From positions 91,267 through 155,266 of the forward strand of contig JAGNEJ010000002.1 of assembly GCA_018003315.1 (NCBI GenBank): DNA of 64,000 bases, written 5' to 3'. Position numbers and translations under genes: made by a program. The stretch is from Verrucomicrobiales bacterium. Lineage in GTDB: Bacteria > Verrucomicrobiota > Verrucomicrobiia > Verrucomicrobiales > V1-33. The notes under the pieces were generated by a model. That model made no database searches, had not been told where the DNA came from, and worked only from the letters and a program-made list of their open reading frames with translations. This document shows, piece by piece, positions 20,601 through 29,407 of the stretch (positions within the stretch are counted from its first letter, which is position 1; every line of letters starts with the position of its first letter).

Positions 20601-23600
20601 ACCGTCTATTTCCGCGCTCCGGGAAGCCCTGGACGCGTGCTGGACTGCCGGCGGTTCGGAGCCCAGGAACAAAATACCGCCTGGGGCCGTCATCCGGACG
20701 GGGGCGTCCTCTTCCGCCGCCTGGACATGGAGCCGCCGGGCACTCCGGGCACGGCTGCAAAATCCGCACCAGCGGTGATTTCCGAAATCTGCTACAGCCC
20801 GCCGACCGGCAGCGCACAGCCGCCATTTGTGGAGATTGCGAACCTCCTGGCGGTGCCGCTGGATGTCAGCGGCTGGCGGTTGAGCGGCGGGGTCGATTTC
20901 ACCATCCCCGCCGGCACCATCCTGGCTGCCGGTGGAAGGCTCGCCATCAATGCCTTCTCCGGCTCACTCAATGGCGGCGTCGGCGAGCGCATCCGGCTGG
21001 AACGTCCCGTCGCCGACCCCGACGGCACCGGCACCGTTTATCCCGTGGTGGATGAAGTCACCTACGGCACGGGCGGACGCTGGGGCCGCGACAGCGACGG
21101 CGGCGGCTCGTCGCTGGAAAAGCGAAGCCTGCATGCGGACGGACGGCTCGCCGCCAACTGGGCGGACAGCAGCGAACCGGCGGAGCACGGCTGGGTCACC
21201 GTGCAGGCCACGGGAGTCATGGACCACGGCAGCGGCTCTCCGATCAACCGCCTCCATGTCATGCTCCTGGGCGCGGGGGAATGTCTGGTGGACGACGTGG
21301 AAGTTTTCCAGGGCGCAGGCAGCAACGTGGTGACCAATCCGGGGTTTGAATCCGCCGGGAGCGACTGGATGCTGCAGGGAACGCACGAAACCAGCACGGT
21401 GGAAGCGCCCGGCTTCAGCGGCGGCAGCGCCATGCACCTGCGCGCGACCGGCCGCGGCGACCTGGCCGGCAACCGGCTTTCGGTCCCCCTAACAGCCACC
21501 CTGGCCGCCAATGCCACGGCAACCATTCGCGCCAAAGTGAAATGGCTGCGCGGGCATCCTGAAATTCTGCTGCGTCTGGCGGGCGGCGTATTGGAAGCTA
21601 CGGGCAACATTCTCCCTGCGGGCCATACCCCAGGCACGCCCGATGCAGAAAACTCGGCAAATGCCGCAAACGTCGGCCCGGCCATATTCGAAGTCACGCA
21701 CCGTCCGGTCATTCCTCCCGCGGCACAGCCGGTCACCGTCTATGCCAAACTGGATGATCCCGACGGCACCAGCCTGGCCCTGCTGCGCTATCGGATCGAC
21801 CCATCCACCACGCTCAGCACCGTCGTGATGGCCTACCGCGGCGCGGGTATTTTCAGTGCGCAAATCCCGGCCCAGGCTGCCGGCAAACTGGCGGCTTTCA
21901 CCATCAGCGCATGGGACGACGCTGGGGCATCCTCCGTTTGTCCGGCGGATGGCAAGGAAGGACTGATCCGCTGGGGGGAAGGCAATTCCCCCGGCTCCCT
22001 CGGCACCTACCGGCTGTGGATGACGCAGAACACCCTGAACACCTGGAACGGACGACTCAAAAACAGCAACGCCCCGCTGGATGTCACGCTGGTGTATAAC
22101 AATTTCCGCCCGATCTACAATGCCACCGCGCAATACAGCGGCAGCCCGTGGCACAGCGGCGGCTTCAACGGCCCCGTCGGCAACAACTGCGACTACGACT
22201 GCACCGTGCCCGAAGATGACCGGCTGCTCGGCGCTACGGACTTCATCTTTGCCGGTCCGGGAACATTTGGCGATGACGCATCCTTCATTCGCGAGCAAGT
22301 CATCTGGTGGATGGCCCGCCAGCTGGGCCTCCAGAGCATCCACCGCCGCTTCTGCCGGGTCTGGGTCAACGGTGCGCAGAGGCAGACTGTCTTCGAGGAC
22401 ACCCAGCAGCCCAACGGGGACTGGATCGATCAATACTGGCCCGGTGACAACGACGGCAACCTGCACAAGGCCCAGGACTGGATCGAATTTGCCGACGACG
22501 GCATGACCTTCGGAACCACCCTGCGCGCCTTTCTGACAAAAATCACCACCACCGGCGGTGCGCACAAGGATGCCCGCTACCGCTACCAGTGGGCTCCGCG
22601 CTCCCTGGCCGGTTCCGCCAATGACTGGACACCGTTCCACACCCTGGTGGATGCGTTCGCCACCGGGGCCAACGGAAATGACCCCGCCTTCTTCAATGCG
22701 GTGGATCCGCTGGTGGACCAGGACTCGTGGATGCGCGCACTCGCCATCCAGCGCATTGCCGGAAACTGGGACTCCTGGGGCTATACCTACGGCAAAAACA
22801 TGTACCTCTACAAACCAACCCAGGGACCATGGGCGATGACCGCATGGGACATTGACTTCAGCTTCGGCCTCACCGGCCACAATGCCACCACCGGGCTGGA
22901 AGTGAACACCCAGGACCCGCTCTGCAGCAAATTCCGCACCCACCCCGCATTTCGGCGCGCCATGTGGTGCGCCTACCGCGAGGCTGTGGACGGCCCCATG
23001 GTTCCGGCCACGGCCAATGCCTGCATCGACCGCATGGTCGCAGGTCTCGCCGCCAGTGGCATCATTTCCAGCTACGACCAGGTGACGACCGTGAAGAATT
23101 ACATCGCGGACCGGCGAAACTACATCCTCGGCCAGCTCAACGCCGTGTATCCCGGCACCACCTTCACGCTCAACGGCAGCAGCACCCTGACAGATGCAGA
23201 CGGCACCGTCACCCTCACCGGTGCCGCACCACCTGGAGTGAAGTCTTTTCGCATCAACGAGGTGGACTACACGCCGCAGTGGACCAGCCAGACGGACTGG
23301 AGCCTTGCGCTCACGCTCTATGCGGCCAGCAATGCGCTCACCGTGCAGGGCCTCAGCCGCACCGGAGCAGTGCTCGGCAGTTTCGGCGTGGACATCACCG
23401 TTACCGGTCCTCCCGCGCTGCCGCCCGTCACCATCAATGAATGGATGGCCGACAACGCCGCTGACAGCGCCTTCTCCGATCCCGCCGATGGCAGCCACGA
23501 GGACTGGTTCGAACTCCACAACGCCGGACCAACACCGGTGAATCTGTCCGGCTTCCTCCTGACAGATACCACCGCGAATCTCAGCCAGTTCCAAATTCCC

Positions 23601-24086
23601 GCCGGCACCACCATTCCAGCCGGCGGCTGGCTGCTGGTCTGGGCCGACAACGAACCGGAGCAAAACGGCATCACGCCCGGCCAGGTGCACACCAATTTCC
23701 GCCTGAACGCCGGTGGCGAACAGATTGCGCTCTGCACGCCGGACGGCACGGTGGTGGATCTGGTCACCTTCGGCCCGCAGCCGACGAACCAAAGCCATGG
23801 CCGCTACCCTGACGGCACTGCCGCCATCCTGACGCCGGTCCCCACGCCTGGAAAACGCAATGCTCTCGTCCCGGACATCATCACCGTGGTGGATGCAGGC
23901 TCGGGACTCAGTGCGGTGAATTTCGCCACGGAGCCGACGCATGTTTATCAAATGGAAAGCACCACCGACCTCGCCACTTGGAGCAACTGGGGTGCTCCCA
24001 TCACCGCCGCCAGCGCCTCCACCAGCATCAGCGTCCCCCGCAGCGATCAGCGCCGCTGCTGGCGTCTGCGCATCGTGGTGCCGTAA
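17664..24086 (+). CDS. Giant secreted multidomain protein (Ig-like, LamG, lamin-tail, CotH-like)
   Basis: 2140 residues with a signal peptide (to about residue 19). Domains in order: a concanavalin-like beta sandwich (20-230); an Ig-like domain with YQWRKNGTN (230-315); a LamG-type sandwich with the IEMWAYQ and DIAVYSDALP landmarks (320-545); a second Ig-like domain with YRWQKNGVD (545-632); an SbsA/Big_5-like domain (633-727); three lamin-tail domains starting near 745 (FLLSEIHYHP), 909 (VYINEIQA) and 1037 (VISEICYSP); a carbohydrate-binding-like stretch (1180-1330); a CotH-kinase-like region (1440-1825) with TAWDIDFSFG; and a fourth lamin-tail domain near 1922 (VTINEWMADN). No PEP-CTERM tail or type IX signal ends it. 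Proteins of this build are common in Verrucomicrobiota and Planctomycetota; their role is not known, and surface adhesion or protein phosphorylation is only inferred. Third codon positions are GC-rich throughout, so it is a single intact gene. Confidence 0.88.
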   Translation: MHLFKLLPISWCLTAPLHAAVLTTFDEASLPAEIFLDIPNSSLGNILFDSVNDELDFSASGNTDMWGARNNAPIAWTAIPSGLVNGNVWTVETEVRLNNTAQGGQITGITFYGGPSGARPDVTFGLDNWTPSARAVRLQGLGDNNPNASLPTTASKVILRAVVQEAGASDVYNFFFKVNPGDPWQQIPGVAMNYQTTFANSRVGLHYKTSGATDGVAFTYFKVEAWSAPPEVAVPPANVTAFTGGVARFNVGAIAGTSYQWRKNGTNIPTGGNAATLVVDPIGPNDNGAAFDCVVSNANGSVTSGAGVLSTANPPVGSGYFSSAVQAEPSLIAYFPVDGSTAPAVANVKSPSFGGTMNGDTGHDSTAARTIGTKSTSSSAAGWISVAKDPRWDFTDGTGTIEMWAYQTATAGYNPALIAVRNDGGGGVRYSFHADSAGTRIWYWNGTSAPTITLPMNSIGRLMHLAFVFNANNTCTLYHNGTATGTWSQGMGSPLNLPAEIGSAGPNTQESFPGNLDDIAVYSDALPASAILAHYNAFQTSAAGSAPVVNDQPDDQAANAGSSATFSVGLVNHAGAIYRWQKNGVDIAGATAASYTLNPATQADHGATFRCVVYNPYGGTLSDAAQLTVNDITPPVLQGAISPVTAAQVLLTFDEPVDIGTATFSIPGGTVTGAVSGPLPGMVSLTVTGLLPNTSYSVTANGVKDLVGNTLTTANTTFTAAPSPVPAPIDLVRPGAEPIGPATRRGPFLLSEIHYHPRDRGDLKNLEFIELTNTQPWQEDLTGFRITGEISYAFPAGTIIASGGRLVIAAVPADVQSAYSISSVLGPWTGSLNNSGGQVRLRDHSNAIVFEVDYDGGHPWPPAADGAGHSLVLARASYGMKDPRAWDASFDLDGSPGAAEPAPADPYRTVYINEIQATADDHIELFNYSSSAVDLSGCTLSDDRDVAKYVLPAGTNIPAGGVLGFAQATLGFALKAGGDTVYFRAPGSPGRVLDCRRFGAQEQNTAWGRHPDGGVLFRRLDMEPPGTPGTAAKSAPAVISEICYSPPTGSAQPPFVEIANLLAVPLDVSGWRLSGGVDFTIPAGTILAAGGRLAINAFSGSLNGGVGERIRLERPVADPDGTGTVYPVVDEVTYGTGGRWGRDSDGGGSSLEKRSLHADGRLAANWADSSEPAEHGWVTVQATGVMDHGSGSPINRLHVMLLGAGECLVDDVEVFQGAGSNVVTNPGFESAGSDWMLQGTHETSTVEAPGFSGGSAMHLRATGRGDLAGNRLSVPLTATLAANATATIRAKVKWLRGHPEILLRLAGGVLEATGNILPAGHTPGTPDAENSANAANVGPAIFEVTHRPVIPPAAQPVTVYAKLDDPDGTSLALLRYRIDPSTTLSTVVMAYRGAGIFSAQIPAQAAGKLAAFTISAWDDAGASSVCPADGKEGLIRWGEGNSPGSLGTYRLWMTQNTLNTWNGRLKNSNAPLDVTLVYNNFRPIYNATAQYSGSPWHSGGFNGPVGNNCDYDCTVPEDDRLLGATDFIFAGPGTFGDDASFIREQVIWWMARQLGLQSIHRRFCRVWVNGAQRQTVFEDTQQPNGDWIDQYWPGDNDGNLHKAQDWIEFADDGMTFGTTLRAFLTKITTTGGAHKDARYRYQWAPRSLAGSANDWTPFHTLVDAFATGANGNDPAFFNAVDPLVDQDSWMRALAIQRIAGNWDSWGYTYGKNMYLYKPTQGPWAMTAWDIDFSFGLTGHNATTGLEVNTQDPLCSKFRTHPAFRRAMWCAYREAVDGPMVPATANACIDRMVAGLAASGIISSYDQVTTVKNYIADRRNYILGQLNAVYPGTTFTLNGSSTLTDADGTVTLTGAAPPGVKSFRINEVDYTPQWTSQTDWSLALTLYAASNALTVQGLSRTGAVLGSFGVDITVTGPPALPPVTINEWMADNAADSAFSDPADGSHEDWFELHNAGPTPVNLSGFLLTDTTANLSQFQIPAGTTIPAGGWLLVWADNEPEQNGITPGQVHTNFRLNAGGEQIALCTPDGTVVDLVTFGPQPTNQSHGRYPDGTAAILTPVPTPGKRNALVPDIITVVDAGSGLSAVNFATEPTHVYQMESTTDLATWSNWGAPITAASASTSISVPRSDQRRCWRLRIVVP

Positions 24087-24107
24087 GCGCCAGAAAAGTC
24101 CATGCAT

Positions 24108-24128
24108 CGCCGGCCGGACTGGTCGGCG
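24108..24128 (+). terminator. Hairpin after the giant gene
   Basis: CGCCGGCC (24108-24115) pairs with GGTCGGCG (24121-24128) with one G-U pair and a 5-base loop. It lies in the 98-base gap between convergent genes. There is no T-run. Confidence 0.4.
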
Positions 24129-24184
24129 CAATCCGTGGGGATGGGGCGCGGAAGACCTGCGCCTGGGCAGCGCAGCAACGCAGT

Positions 24185-25891
24185 TCACCGCCTGCCACGA
24201 GCCGCGCCTTGCTGTTCAGCAAAAAAACTCCGCAGTTCATCGGAGAAATACGTCAGGGCGTTTTTGATCGGCAGCGGCACGCCTCCGCCGAGGGCGCAGA
24301 GGGAGGTTTGTTCCATGGTCTCGAGCAGGTCGTCCAGCAGTTCACGGTCGATCCTGGATTGCCCGCTGCGCGCCTGCGCGACCAGTTCCTGACCGCGGGT
24401 GGAACCCAGTCGGCACGGGAAGCATTTGCCGCAGCTTTCATCCGCAGTGAACTGGAAGAGATGTTCGATGTAATCAATCATCGGCATCGATTCCGGGATG
24501 CAGACCACCCCGGCATGTCCCAGCAGGAATCCGGCCTGCCTGAACGATTCGAAGTCCACCGTGAGCGACTCGATTTTTTCCACCGGAACAATCCCGCCGA
24601 GCGGCCCGCCAATCTGCACCGCCTTGACCGGGTCTTTGAATCCCCCGGCCAGGTCATACAGCACCTTTGCCAGCGGCGTGCCCATGGCGACTTCATAGAG
24701 GCCAGGGCGGCGGAAATGAGTGTCCAGCGAGAGCAGTTTCGGGCCAGTGCTGGCCTCGGTTCCCAGCAACGCATAGTTCGCGCCGCCCATTGTCAGGATG
24801 GCATGCAGATTGGCAAACGTCTCCACGTTGTTGACGACGGTGGGCCTGCGGAACAGGCCCTCAGTCGTCGGAAACGGCGGACGCACCCGCACTTCCGGGC
24901 GCTGGCCTTCCAGACTGGCCAGCAGCGCCGTTTCCTCGCCGCAGATGTAGGCGCCGGCTCCCTTGACGATTTTGATTTCAAAGTCAAAGCCGGTTCCCTG
25001 AATGTTTCTCCCCAGCCAGCCCGCATCGCGCAGTTGCTGCACGGCATCCAGCATGCGGGTCACTGAATCTGGATACTCGGCGCGGACGTAGGCCACGCCG
25101 TGCCGTGCGCCGCAGAACCAGCCCGCGGCCATCATGCCGAAGAGCACGGAATACGGGCGCTCCTCCATCAAATACTTGTCAATGTAGGCTCCGGGATCCC
25201 CTTCATCCGCATTGCAGACGATGTATTTCACGCTGCCGGGCGCTTCGCGGCAGGACTGCCATTTCAGATGCACGGGGAAACCAGCTCCGCCGCGGCCGCG
25301 CAGTTTGGAATCGCGCAGCTCGGACTGCACCGCCTCGGGGCCGCGCTCAAACCAGGCCTTCAACGGGGAAAAATACGCATCAATCCCAGGAAACGACGCC
25401 GTCAGCACCGGGGTGGCCAGATCAGAAATGACTGCATAACGGTCTGTACCATCCACCTGCCCGGCCGTCAGCAGGGCATCAAACTGCTCGCGACTCATGC
25501 CGGAATAATTTTTCCCCTGATACTGGAAAGCCCCGCCCTGATGGCAGCGGCCCAGACAGCAGACATGGCCGATTTCCGGTGCTGCGAAGTGCCGCGCTGC
25601 CTCCTCCTGCAGTTTCTGCTGGGTGCCCGCGCAGAGGCAGGCGGATCCATTGCAAAACAGAATTTTCACTCCCGCCGCGGCTTTGACCGGATAATCGTAA
25701 AAGGTGGCGGCCCCGAGCGTCATGGCATCGCCGAAGAGAAATTCCTCCCCGATTTGATGGGCTGCTTCGTGCAGTTGTTCCGCGCTGACACCCTCCGCGG
25801 CCCCCAGCCGCTCTGCGGTTTCAACCAGATTCTCGAAGACTCCGTTTTCGAGTCCTTTGCGGAACGACAGGGCGCTGAGGTTTTTAGACAT
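24185..25891 (-). CDS. NuoE-NuoF fusion, NADH-binding diaphorase subunit (HndC/FdsB/HoxF-like)
   Basis: 568 residues. Residues 1-150 resemble the NuoE (24 kDa) thioredoxin-like subunit with [2Fe-2S] ligands CNGSAC (near 80) and CCLGRC (near 110). The rest is NuoF (51 kDa): the FMN/NADH-binding GRGGAGFP glycine loop near 197, NADEGDPGAY, and the N3 [4Fe-4S] ligands ESCGKCFPCR near 487 with a later Cys in SLCALGG. Together this is an NADH:acceptor diaphorase module as found in soluble formate dehydrogenases, bidirectional hydrogenases and electron-bifurcating enzymes. No gene for a catalytic partner (FdsA, HoxH, HndD or NuoG) flanks it. Complex I would normally keep nuoE and nuoF separate, so a soluble complex is more likely. 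The start ATG 25891 has no Shine-Dalgarno. Confidence 0.85.
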   Translation of the reverse strand: MSKNLSALSFRKGLENGVFENLVETAERLGAAEGVSAEQLHEAAHQIGEEFLFGDAMTLGAATFYDYPVKAAAGVKILFCNGSACLCAGTQQKLQEEAARHFAAPEIGHVCCLGRCHQGGAFQYQGKNYSGMSREQFDALLTAGQVDGTDRYAVISDLATPVLTASFPGIDAYFSPLKAWFERGPEAVQSELRDSKLRGRGGAGFPVHLKWQSCREAPGSVKYIVCNADEGDPGAYIDKYLMEERPYSVLFGMMAAGWFCGARHGVAYVRAEYPDSVTRMLDAVQQLRDAGWLGRNIQGTGFDFEIKIVKGAGAYICGEETALLASLEGQRPEVRVRPPFPTTEGLFRRPTVVNNVETFANLHAILTMGGANYALLGTEASTGPKLLSLDTHFRRPGLYEVAMGTPLAKVLYDLAGGFKDPVKAVQIGGPLGGIVPVEKIESLTVDFESFRQAGFLLGHAGVVCIPESMPMIDYIEHLFQFTADESCGKCFPCRLGSTRGQELVAQARSGQSRIDRELLDDLLETMEQTSLCALGGGVPLPIKNALTYFSDELRSFFAEQQGAARGRR

Positions 25892-26040
25892 GAGATGAAT
25901 GCGGATGAACCGGAGGACTGACGAACCCGTATTGGACTGACAAGGAAATCATCATCAATCCCGCCAAACATGCACGGCATTTTTTTCCCGTTTGGACGGC
26001 GGGAAAGCCCCGTGCCCCGGTGAAGAAATCGTCCCCAGGC

Positions 26041-27444
26041 TCACTGCGGCTTGAGGGTCACCTCCAGGGATGCGTCCTTTCCGCCGAAACGGACCTTGCT
26101 GGTATACTCCTGGTATCCTTCCGCGGAGACGATCACCTGCACCTCGGAATCCTCCCCAATGGTGAATTGAAACGTCCCATCCGCTCCAGCCACCGTTTTA
26201 GGCAGCTTCTGCCGCGACTCGCCGGGCCGCGAATAGCGCACGGCGGCCCCGGCGATGGGGTCACCCTTTTCACTTTTGACCGTGCCGCGCAAATGCAAGG
26301 CGGGGGGCAGGACAAAAACCGCCTGTTCACTCCTCAGCGCATCGCGGCTGACTCTGCGCCCGGCTGACTCCGTCCAGGACTCCTCAAACTCCTCACTGAG
26401 GCAATCCGGCTGCGACACTTCGAACCACAGGGACTCCGCCTCCAGAGGCGCTGCGGACGACCACCATCGCCCATCCGGACCGGTGTTGACGGTTTCCGCC
26501 AGCGTTTCCTTCAGCGTGCCGCTCACCCGCTTCTGCCAGTAAATCCGAATGGTGGCAGCATCCAGCGGCGCTCCGGCTGTGGATTTGACCACCCCGCCGA
26601 CCAAGAGTGCCGGTTTCAGGAGCAGATCCTGAGTCGCGGGCACATTTCCAGCCGTCCACTCCCGCGATTCGGGGGAGAAGCCCCGGGCCCGGACGGTCAA
26701 CTTCAATGGAGACTCCCCTCGGTTAGGGCCGAGGGCAATCCTGACATGCCCCTCCGCATCGGTGAAAAACGGACGCTCTGGCAGCCACAGTGTGTTGGCC
26801 CTCCGTTCCGCGGCGCGGACTTCCGCCCCGGCAACCGGAACTCCTGTGGCACTGCGGACGCTCACCTTGATCCCCTCCCCGCCCTTGGCTCCCGGTCCCC
26901 AGCCGTATTTTTTCACCAGTTCCAGCGTGGCGGGATCCGTCTCCCAGTTGAGTTCCGTTTCAAAAATGTCGCCGCCATAACTCAGGTTGATCACCCTGCC
27001 GTAGTGAAAGCAGCGCAGGATCGGCACCACCGGTCCATATTCCGCCAGTTGGACCTCCTTGACCTCCGCAAACGAGCGGCCGGCACGAAATTCCTTGCTG
27101 CTGAATTCATAGCCGTAAGACGGTTCAATTTTAGGGTCGGCGTGTTCCTCCGACCCGCCAGAAACCGGCGGTGCGCCCTTCGCTTTGGCAGGGGAAACCA
27201 GCGTCTCCTGCGGCAGATATTTCGGCACCAGATCGGAAAGAAAGGCCGGAAACGTTCCCTGATCCTTTTTGAAAGCGAAGAGCGCCGCGTGAATTTCCCG
27301 CAGGTGCCTGACATCCGTTTCCCGGTCCGCCTCCGTTGGCTTGGCCGTCTCCCCGCTCGCTGGTGCGGCCACACCGGAAACGACTGCCCACCTGAGGCAA
27401 ACCAGAAGTAGATAAAACACGCGCTGCGCCATCCGGAGGATCAT
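26041..27444 (-). CDS. Secreted protein with pseudopilin-like helix and carboxypeptidase-regulatory-like domains
   Basis: 467 residues from ATG 27444 (ATG 27432 is an alternative). A signal peptide (about residues 5-30) is followed by [15 protein letters not shown] and a [15 protein letters not shown] segment. This resembles the helix and following loop of type II secretion pseudopilins such as GspG, but without the prepilin cleavage motif at the N-terminus. Then come three beta-sandwich repeats of carboxypeptidase-regulatory/Ig-like type ([33 protein letters not shown]), each opening with the usual G.P..GA.V pattern. The function is unknown; a periplasmic or surface binding role is inferred. 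It is divergent from the M29 aminopeptidase and upstream of the diaphorase gene on the same strand (149-base gap). Confidence 0.75.
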   Translation of the reverse strand: MILRMAQRVFYLLLVCLRWAVVSGVAAPASGETAKPTEADRETDVRHLREIHAALFAFKKDQGTFPAFLSDLVPKYLPQETLVSPAKAKGAPPVSGGSEEHADPKIEPSYGYEFSSKEFRAGRSFAEVKEVQLAEYGPVVPILRCFHYGRVINLSYGGDIFETELNWETDPATLELVKKYGWGPGAKGGEGIKVSVRSATGVPVAGAEVRAAERRANTLWLPERPFFTDAEGHVRIALGPNRGESPLKLTVRARGFSPESREWTAGNVPATQDLLLKPALLVGGVVKSTAGAPLDAATIRIYWQKRVSGTLKETLAETVNTGPDGRWWSSAAPLEAESLWFEVSQPDCLSEEFEESWTESAGRRVSRDALRSEQAVFVLPPALHLRGTVKSEKGDPIAGAAVRYSRPGESRQKLPKTVAGADGTFQFTIGEDSEVQVIVSAEGYQEYTSKVRFGGKDASLEVTLKPQ

Positions 27445-27546
27445 GCAGCATCCACGCGGATTCTTCAATCGCTTCCGCGAATGTCCTGCGGGATGGGATC
27501 GGGATCTGCGGTTGACCGCATCCGTGGGAGCCGCCATGAATGCCCC

Positions 27547-28695
27547 ATGCACGACTCACGCATCGACCAACTCGCAAAACAGCTCATTGGCTATTCCGTC
27601 CGCCTCAAAAAAGGGGAACAAATCCTGTTCGACCTCCATGACGTTCCGGCGGAAGCGGGAATTTCCCTGATCCGCGCCGCCAGGGCCGCAGGCGGCATCC
27701 CATTCGTTAATGTTCACGATGCAAGGATCACCCGGGAAATGCAGCGCGGGGCCACCGAGGCCCAGTATGATGCGATTGCCGAAGTGCAGCTCAGGCAGAT
27801 CCAGCAGATGGATGCCTACATCGCCATCCGCGGCAGCCATAACATTACGGAAAATTCCGACGTGACTCCGGACAAAATGCGGCTGGTCATGGGTCGGCTG
27901 CGCCCGGTGCAGAACCACCGCGTAAACCAGACGAGATGGTGCGTGCTGCGCTGGCCGAACGCGGCGATGGCCCAGCTTGCCGGCATGAGCACTGAGGCAT
28001 TCGAGGATTTTTATTTCCGCGTCTGCCTGCTCGACTACGCGGCGCTGCTGCCCGCGATGAAAGCGCTGGAAAAATTGATGAACGCCACAAAAGACGTCCA
28101 CATCAAAGGTCCCGGAACCGATCTACGCTTCAGCATCAAGGGCATCAAAAGCATGGCCTGCGGCGGAGATAAAAACATCCCCGATGGCGAATGCTTTACT
28201 GCTCCCGTCAAGGATTCCGTGGAAGGCGTCCTCAGCTACAATGCCCCCACCATTTACCAGGGCATTGCCTTCGACAACATCCGGCTGGAATTCAGCAGGG
28301 GAAAAATCGTCAAGGCCACCGCGAACAACACCGCTGCTATCAATCGCATTCTCGATTCCGATGAGGGCGCCCGCTACATCGGGGAATTCGCACTCGGCTT
28401 CAACCGCGAAATCCTGCATCCGATGCGCGACATCCTTTTCGACGAAAAAATCGCCGGCTCCTTCCACTTCACGCCCGGCCAGGCCTATGAAGGTCCGTGC
28501 GACAATGGCAACCGCAGCCAGGTGCACTGGGACATGGTCTGCATCCAGCGTCCGGACTACGGCGGCGGGGAAATCTGGTTCGACGGCAGGCTCGTGCGCA
28601 AGGACGGCCAGTTCACCCTGCCGGAACTGATGCCGCTGAACTGGGGGACCGGAACGAAGCCGTCCCGGAAATCCACTCGCGGCAAAAAAAGCTAG
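27547..28695 (+). CDS. M29 family aminopeptidase
   Basis: 382 residues, the normal length for thermophilic-type metalloaminopeptidases (AmpS, aminopeptidase T, PL-5). These dinuclear metal enzymes remove N-terminal residues from peptides in the cytoplasm. Family landmarks are [15 protein letters not shown] near the N-terminus, the metal-binding Glu in PDGECFTAP, the GEFALGFN segment with a Glu ligand, and the C-terminal HWDMV with a His ligand. ATG 27547 is chosen because the upstream frame (from 27481) is not protein-like. The C-terminus has a Lys/Arg-rich tail. It is a single gene, divergent from the upstream secreted protein gene. Confidence 0.9.
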   Translation: MHDSRIDQLAKQLIGYSVRLKKGEQILFDLHDVPAEAGISLIRAARAAGGIPFVNVHDARITREMQRGATEAQYDAIAEVQLRQIQQMDAYIAIRGSHNITENSDVTPDKMRLVMGRLRPVQNHRVNQTRWCVLRWPNAAMAQLAGMSTEAFEDFYFRVCLLDYAALLPAMKALEKLMNATKDVHIKGPGTDLRFSIKGIKSMACGGDKNIPDGECFTAPVKDSVEGVLSYNAPTIYQGIAFDNIRLEFSRGKIVKATANNTAAINRILDSDEGARYIGEFALGFNREILHPMRDILFDEKIAGSFHFTPGQAYEGPCDNGNRSQVHWDMVCIQRPDYGGGEIWFDGRLVRKDGQFTLPELMPLNWGTGTKPSRKSTRGKKS

Positions 28696-28707
28696 GCGGG
28701 CGCACCG

Positions 28708-28851
28708 CTACCCGAGCAACAGGACCATGCAGGGCGCCATTCCGGGGCAGCGCAGGGCCAGGCTGCGCGGGAAAATCTTTTTGTGAACCGGGATTCCGCT
28801 CTCGACCTCGTTCCCGCAATGCGGCAGAATACAATGGATTTCTCCCGTCAT
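28708..28851 (-). CDS. Small Cys-rich protein, possible zinc ribbon (47 residues)
   Basis: An open frame of 47 codons in the gap between the aminopeptidase and the reductase. It starts MTGEIHC and ends MVLLLG. Four cysteines fall as C7, C12, C33 and C40 (LPHCGN and RCPGMAPC contexts), which could bind zinc. Codon use is GC3-rich like the real genes here, and no better frame covers this gap. Its ATG at 28851 overlaps the ATG of the divergent reductase (28850), sharing the bases CATG, so one of the two starts may be misplaced. I do not recognise the family. Minimal size makes chance a real alternative. Confidence 0.45.
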   Translation of the reverse strand: MTGEIHCILPHCGNEVESGIPVHKKIFPRSLALRCPGMAPCMVLLLG

Positions 28852-29389
28852 GCCAAGTGTTGTTTACTTTGTCGCCATCAGTCTGGATGGATTCGTCGCC
28901 GCGGCGGACGGCAGCCAGGACTGGCTGCAGGAATTTGAAAGCGGTCCGGATGTCGGCGCGGGATTCGATGAATTTTACACTGACGTGGACGGCGTGATCA
29001 TGGGGCGGCGCGCTTACGAACAGGTGCTCCGTGCCAACGCTGCGGTCTTTTCTGGGAATCCCGTCTGGGTCTATTCGCACAGTCCTCAGAGTGCGGAGTT
29101 GAAGAACGTGCGCTTCACTGCCAAACCACCGGGTGCCTTGTTGGAGGAAATGGCGGACTGCGGGGTGACGCGGGCCTGGCTGGCGGGCGGACCGGAGACA
29201 GCGGCCCTGTTCCAGCGTGAAGGGCTCATTTCCGAATACATCGTGACCGTGATCCCGCGCATCCTCGGCTCCGGCATTCCGCTGTTTACCAGCCAGGGAA
29301 TCCAGCGTCCGCTCGACTTTTCCCGCTGCCGCGCCTTCACCAGCGGCCTGGTGGAACTCACCTACCGCGCCGCATCCGCAAACCCCTAA
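28850..29389 (+). CDS. Dihydrofolate reductase family protein (RibD C-terminal-like)
   Basis: 179 residues. The N-terminus VVYFVAISLDGFVAAADG is the hallmark of the RibD-C/YyaP-type branch of the DHFR fold. VDGVIMGRRAYEQVL and the nucleotide-binding WLAGGPETAALF helix also fit. Members are NADPH-dependent reductases of uncertain substrate; true folate reduction is not implied. ATG 28850 is the natural start. It lies 154 bases after the M29 gene on the same strand and converges on the rhodanese gene 18 bases away. Confidence 0.85.
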   Translation: MPSVVYFVAISLDGFVAAADGSQDWLQEFESGPDVGAGFDEFYTDVDGVIMGRRAYEQVLRANAAVFSGNPVWVYSHSPQSAELKNVRFTAKPPGALLEEMADCGVTRAWLAGGPETAALFQREGLISEYIVTVIPRILGSGIPLFTSQGIQRPLDFSRCRAFTSGLVELTYRAASANP

Positions 29390-29407
29390 CCGGTTTGTCC
29401 GTTCGGA

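Noticed and set aside
21489-24188. 899-codon minus-strand frame opposite the giant secreted protein
   Set aside because: Antisense shadow in a GC-rich gene; Gly/His/Arg-rich composition and no domain.
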